NCBI GenBank assembly: GCA_964344685.1
Contig: CAYFOK010000002.1
Span: 240,124 to 304,123, forward strand
Origin: Scalindua sp964344685
Lineage (GTDB): Bacteria > Planctomycetota > Brocadiia > Brocadiales > Scalinduaceae
DNA: 64,000 nt
Direction: 5' to 3'
Shown: positions 62,728 through 64,000 of the stretch, one piece after another
How positions within the stretch are numbered: position 1 is the stretch's first letter
Layout: every line of letters starts with the position of its first letter
Notes under the pieces: generated by a model
Databases searched by the model: none
Told to the model about the DNA's origin: nothing
Seen by the model: only the letters and a program-made list of their open reading frames with translations
Position numbers and translations under genes: made by a program

Positions 62728-63648
62728 ATGAAGAAATTCCTTAAGGTTCAATACGATCAAATAGTTAATAAAATCGAGGAAAAGGTTGAAACGCTAAAAC
62801 CGTATTTAGAAAATATGCAGAAGATGTCAATATCACTTTCGCTCAAGTTAGCCCTGGCTGTGATAGCGATTTTTTTGATTATATGGGTGAGTAAATTTGG
62901 ATGGAAACGTTTGATCGATCAGGAAATTTTTCTGGTAAGTCCTGCAACATTTTCGTTTGAAACCCCGGACTGGGCAACAGATAAATTTGTTCATGAGATA
63001 AACAGTATTCAGGGGTCGAAAGACAAGTATAATATTTTTGAGAAAGATTTGACAAAGAAAATTGTGGACATGTATGAAAGCAGTCCGCTTATTTCGAAGG
63101 TTAACTATGTCGAGCGTGAACTGCCTAACAGGCTTAAAATGAAGTTTGAATTGCGCAGGCCAGTCGCATTTGTAAAGAGGAAAAGGAAAAAATACCTGGT
63201 AGATAAAGATTGTGTAAGGCTTCCGGAGGAGTTTTACAACTATCCTGTAGAGGGTGATCCGATTTATATAATCAGTAGGAAATCGGTAAAGCTGCCTGAA
63301 TATGGCGATAAGTGGAAAGACAGGTCAATTGAGGATGGTATAAGCCTTCTGAACTATTTGAAACACAATAAAGTAGATAAGCTTTTGAAGATAGTATCTA
63401 TAGATGTATCGAAGATAGGAGGCAGGCGTAAAGACGATAAAATTGGTGTAGAGTTATGGACAAAAGACGGGGCAAAAATCATATGGGGGTTTTCCGCATC
63501 CAGTGGCCAGGTAAACGAACTTTCTAATTACGAAAAACTTGAGAATTTACTGAGTGTTGTAAAGGAAGAAGGAGCGGACCTGGAAAAAATGGAATATGTA
63601 GACGTAAGATGGAAAATGCCATTGGCTAAACGCGTAAGTATTAGATAG
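62728..63648 (+). CDS. ftsQ: FtsQ/DivIB-like cell-division protein
   Basis: The 306 residues have a polar N-terminus, one membrane helix at about 35-55 (LKLALAVIAIFLIIWV) and an extracytoplasmic region with a POTRA-like part (IVDMYESSPLISKVNYVERELPNRLKMKFELRRPVAFV) and an FtsQ-like domain. This is FtsQ topology in the FtsQ position after ddl. It links the division proteins to peptidoglycan synthesis. No ftsA or ftsZ follows within the window. Confidence 0.82.
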   Translation: MKKFLKVQYDQIVNKIEEKVETLKPYLENMQKMSISLSLKLALAVIAIFLIIWVSKFGWKRLIDQEIFLVSPATFSFETPDWATDKFVHEINSIQGSKDKYNIFEKDLTKKIVDMYESSPLISKVNYVERELPNRLKMKFELRRPVAFVKRKRKKYLVDKDCVRLPEEFYNYPVEGDPIYIISRKSVKLPEYGDKWKDRSIEDGISLLNYLKHNKVDKLLKIVSIDVSKIGGRRKDDKIGVELWTKDGAKIIWGFSASSGQVNELSNYEKLENLLSVVKEEGADLEKMEYVDVRWKMPLAKRVSIR

Positions 63649-63820
63649 GTAATTGTCCTCTGTCACGCCTGCAAGAGTAATATACCTCCCAATAGATCTC
63701 AGTTTGAATCAAATCATGGGTGAACTCGAAAGTATATATAAATTTAAGGATTTAATGCATGCTGCTTAGTAAACAAAATTAAAATCGACTCTACATCGAG
63801 ATATTAGGAAAATTTTAGCT

Positions 63821-63861
63821 TGGAGCGACTGGATTCGAAACTTCGACCCTCTGATTAAGAG
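63821..63861 (-). pseudogene. tRNA-Lys-like 3' half fragment
   Basis: Read on the minus strand it has an anticodon-loop-like CTCTTAA (CUU, Lys), then TCAGAGGGTC, TTCGAAT as the T loop and CGCTCCA as the acceptor end. The match stops exactly at the 5' side of the anticodon loop; no 5' half follows. The T stem pairs poorly, so this is a remnant, not a gene. Confidence 0.4.
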
Positions 63862-63956
63862 ACGCTAAAAGACCATTTTTAACAATTTACATAACCGACA
63901 CTAAATCAGGCAGTTATGAAATTTGTAAGAAATGCCGTGCCCTCATTCGACAAACA

Positions 63957-63988
63957 AGGGGTCACTGGTTCGAGTCCAGTATCGCCCA
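63957..63988 (+). pseudogene. tRNA-like T arm and acceptor fragment
   Basis: GGGGTC leads to a T arm with 5-bp stem ACTGG/CCAGT around TTCGAGT, then ATCGCCC and A. No matching 5' acceptor (GGGCGAT) occurs upstream in the window, so no complete tRNA is formed. Confidence 0.4.
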
Positions 63989-64000
63989 TATTCTCGTACA

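Larger units (their letters stand above)
63649..64000. other. Region after ftsQ with tRNA-like fragments
   Basis: The last 352 bp hold no visible protein gene. Two tRNA-like 3' segments lie in it, on opposite strands (63821-63861 and 63957-63988). The window ends before the next gene. Confidence 0.5.

Noticed and set aside
63821..63988. tmRNA gene at the right edge
   Set aside because: The TGGATTCGA and T-arm strings look tmRNA-like on the plus strand, but the span is only about 170 nt, the acceptor ends do not pair in register, and no tag-peptide frame is visible.

Overview
The window is a gene-dense, AT-rich bacterial chromosome segment, probably from a planctomycete of the anammox group (Candidatus Brocadiales, Scalindua-like). 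That placement is an inference from gene content: a mitochondrial-type aconitase, a ferredoxin-dependent 2-oxoacid oxidoreductase beside succinyl-CoA synthetase, a Lys/Ala/Pro-repeat histone-H1-like protein, and a peptidoglycan (dcw) cluster that ends at ftsQ with no ftsA or ftsZ visible. No 16S or hydrazine gene is present to confirm it. One 100-N assembly gap lies at 39039-39138.

Region 1-16.6 kb: the 3' part of aconitase, a K+ channel with an RCK domain, a molybdopterin oxidoreductase, a Cys-rich exported protein, a serine-type HslV-like peptidase, UspA, a cold-shock protein with a terminator-like hairpin upstream, a DUF2130 protein, then a minus-strand operon sucC-sucD-korD-korA-korB-korC-gpmI. 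In that operon the gamma subunit is fused to a GNAT acetyltransferase domain. Aconitase, Kor and SucCD together give the acid-interconversion part of a (possibly reductive) TCA path.

Region 16.9-28.3 kb: a soluble histidine kinase and a small TPR protein, then a minus-strand translation/RNA block (DUF2344, rng, rplU, rpmA, obgE, coaX) and a regulatory PTS block (hpf, ptsN, HPr-EI fusion), comF and a TPR lipoprotein.

Region 28.5-40.7 kb: a B12-binding radical SAM protein, a decayed DUF374 acyltransferase pseudogene, an RNA-turnover neighbourhood (rnr, ylbF-like, yhaM-like), a GIY-YIG DUF123 protein, a GT2 glycosyltransferase, plsC, a YqeY-like protein, a 1 kb gene-poor stretch, the H1-like protein interrupted by the gap, a small CxxC thioredoxin-like protein and queA.

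Region 40.8-64 kb: a dcw cluster in the order mraZ-rsmH-ftsL-ftsI-(76-aa unknown)-murE-(predicted Cys transglutaminase/protease)-murF-mraY-ftsW-murG-murC-murB-[signalling island]-ddl-ftsQ. murD is missing from its usual place between mraY and ftsW. Three 10-bp-phased TGGK boxes precede mraZ. The island (about 55.0-61.6 kb) holds two histidine kinases, two tandemly duplicated REC-GAF-HD-GYP regulators and a lone receiver. It is bounded and punctuated by four exactly 73-bp palindromic repeats in the same orientation; this repeat family is the most unusual signal in the window. The right edge carries two tRNA-like 3'-half fragments on opposite strands.
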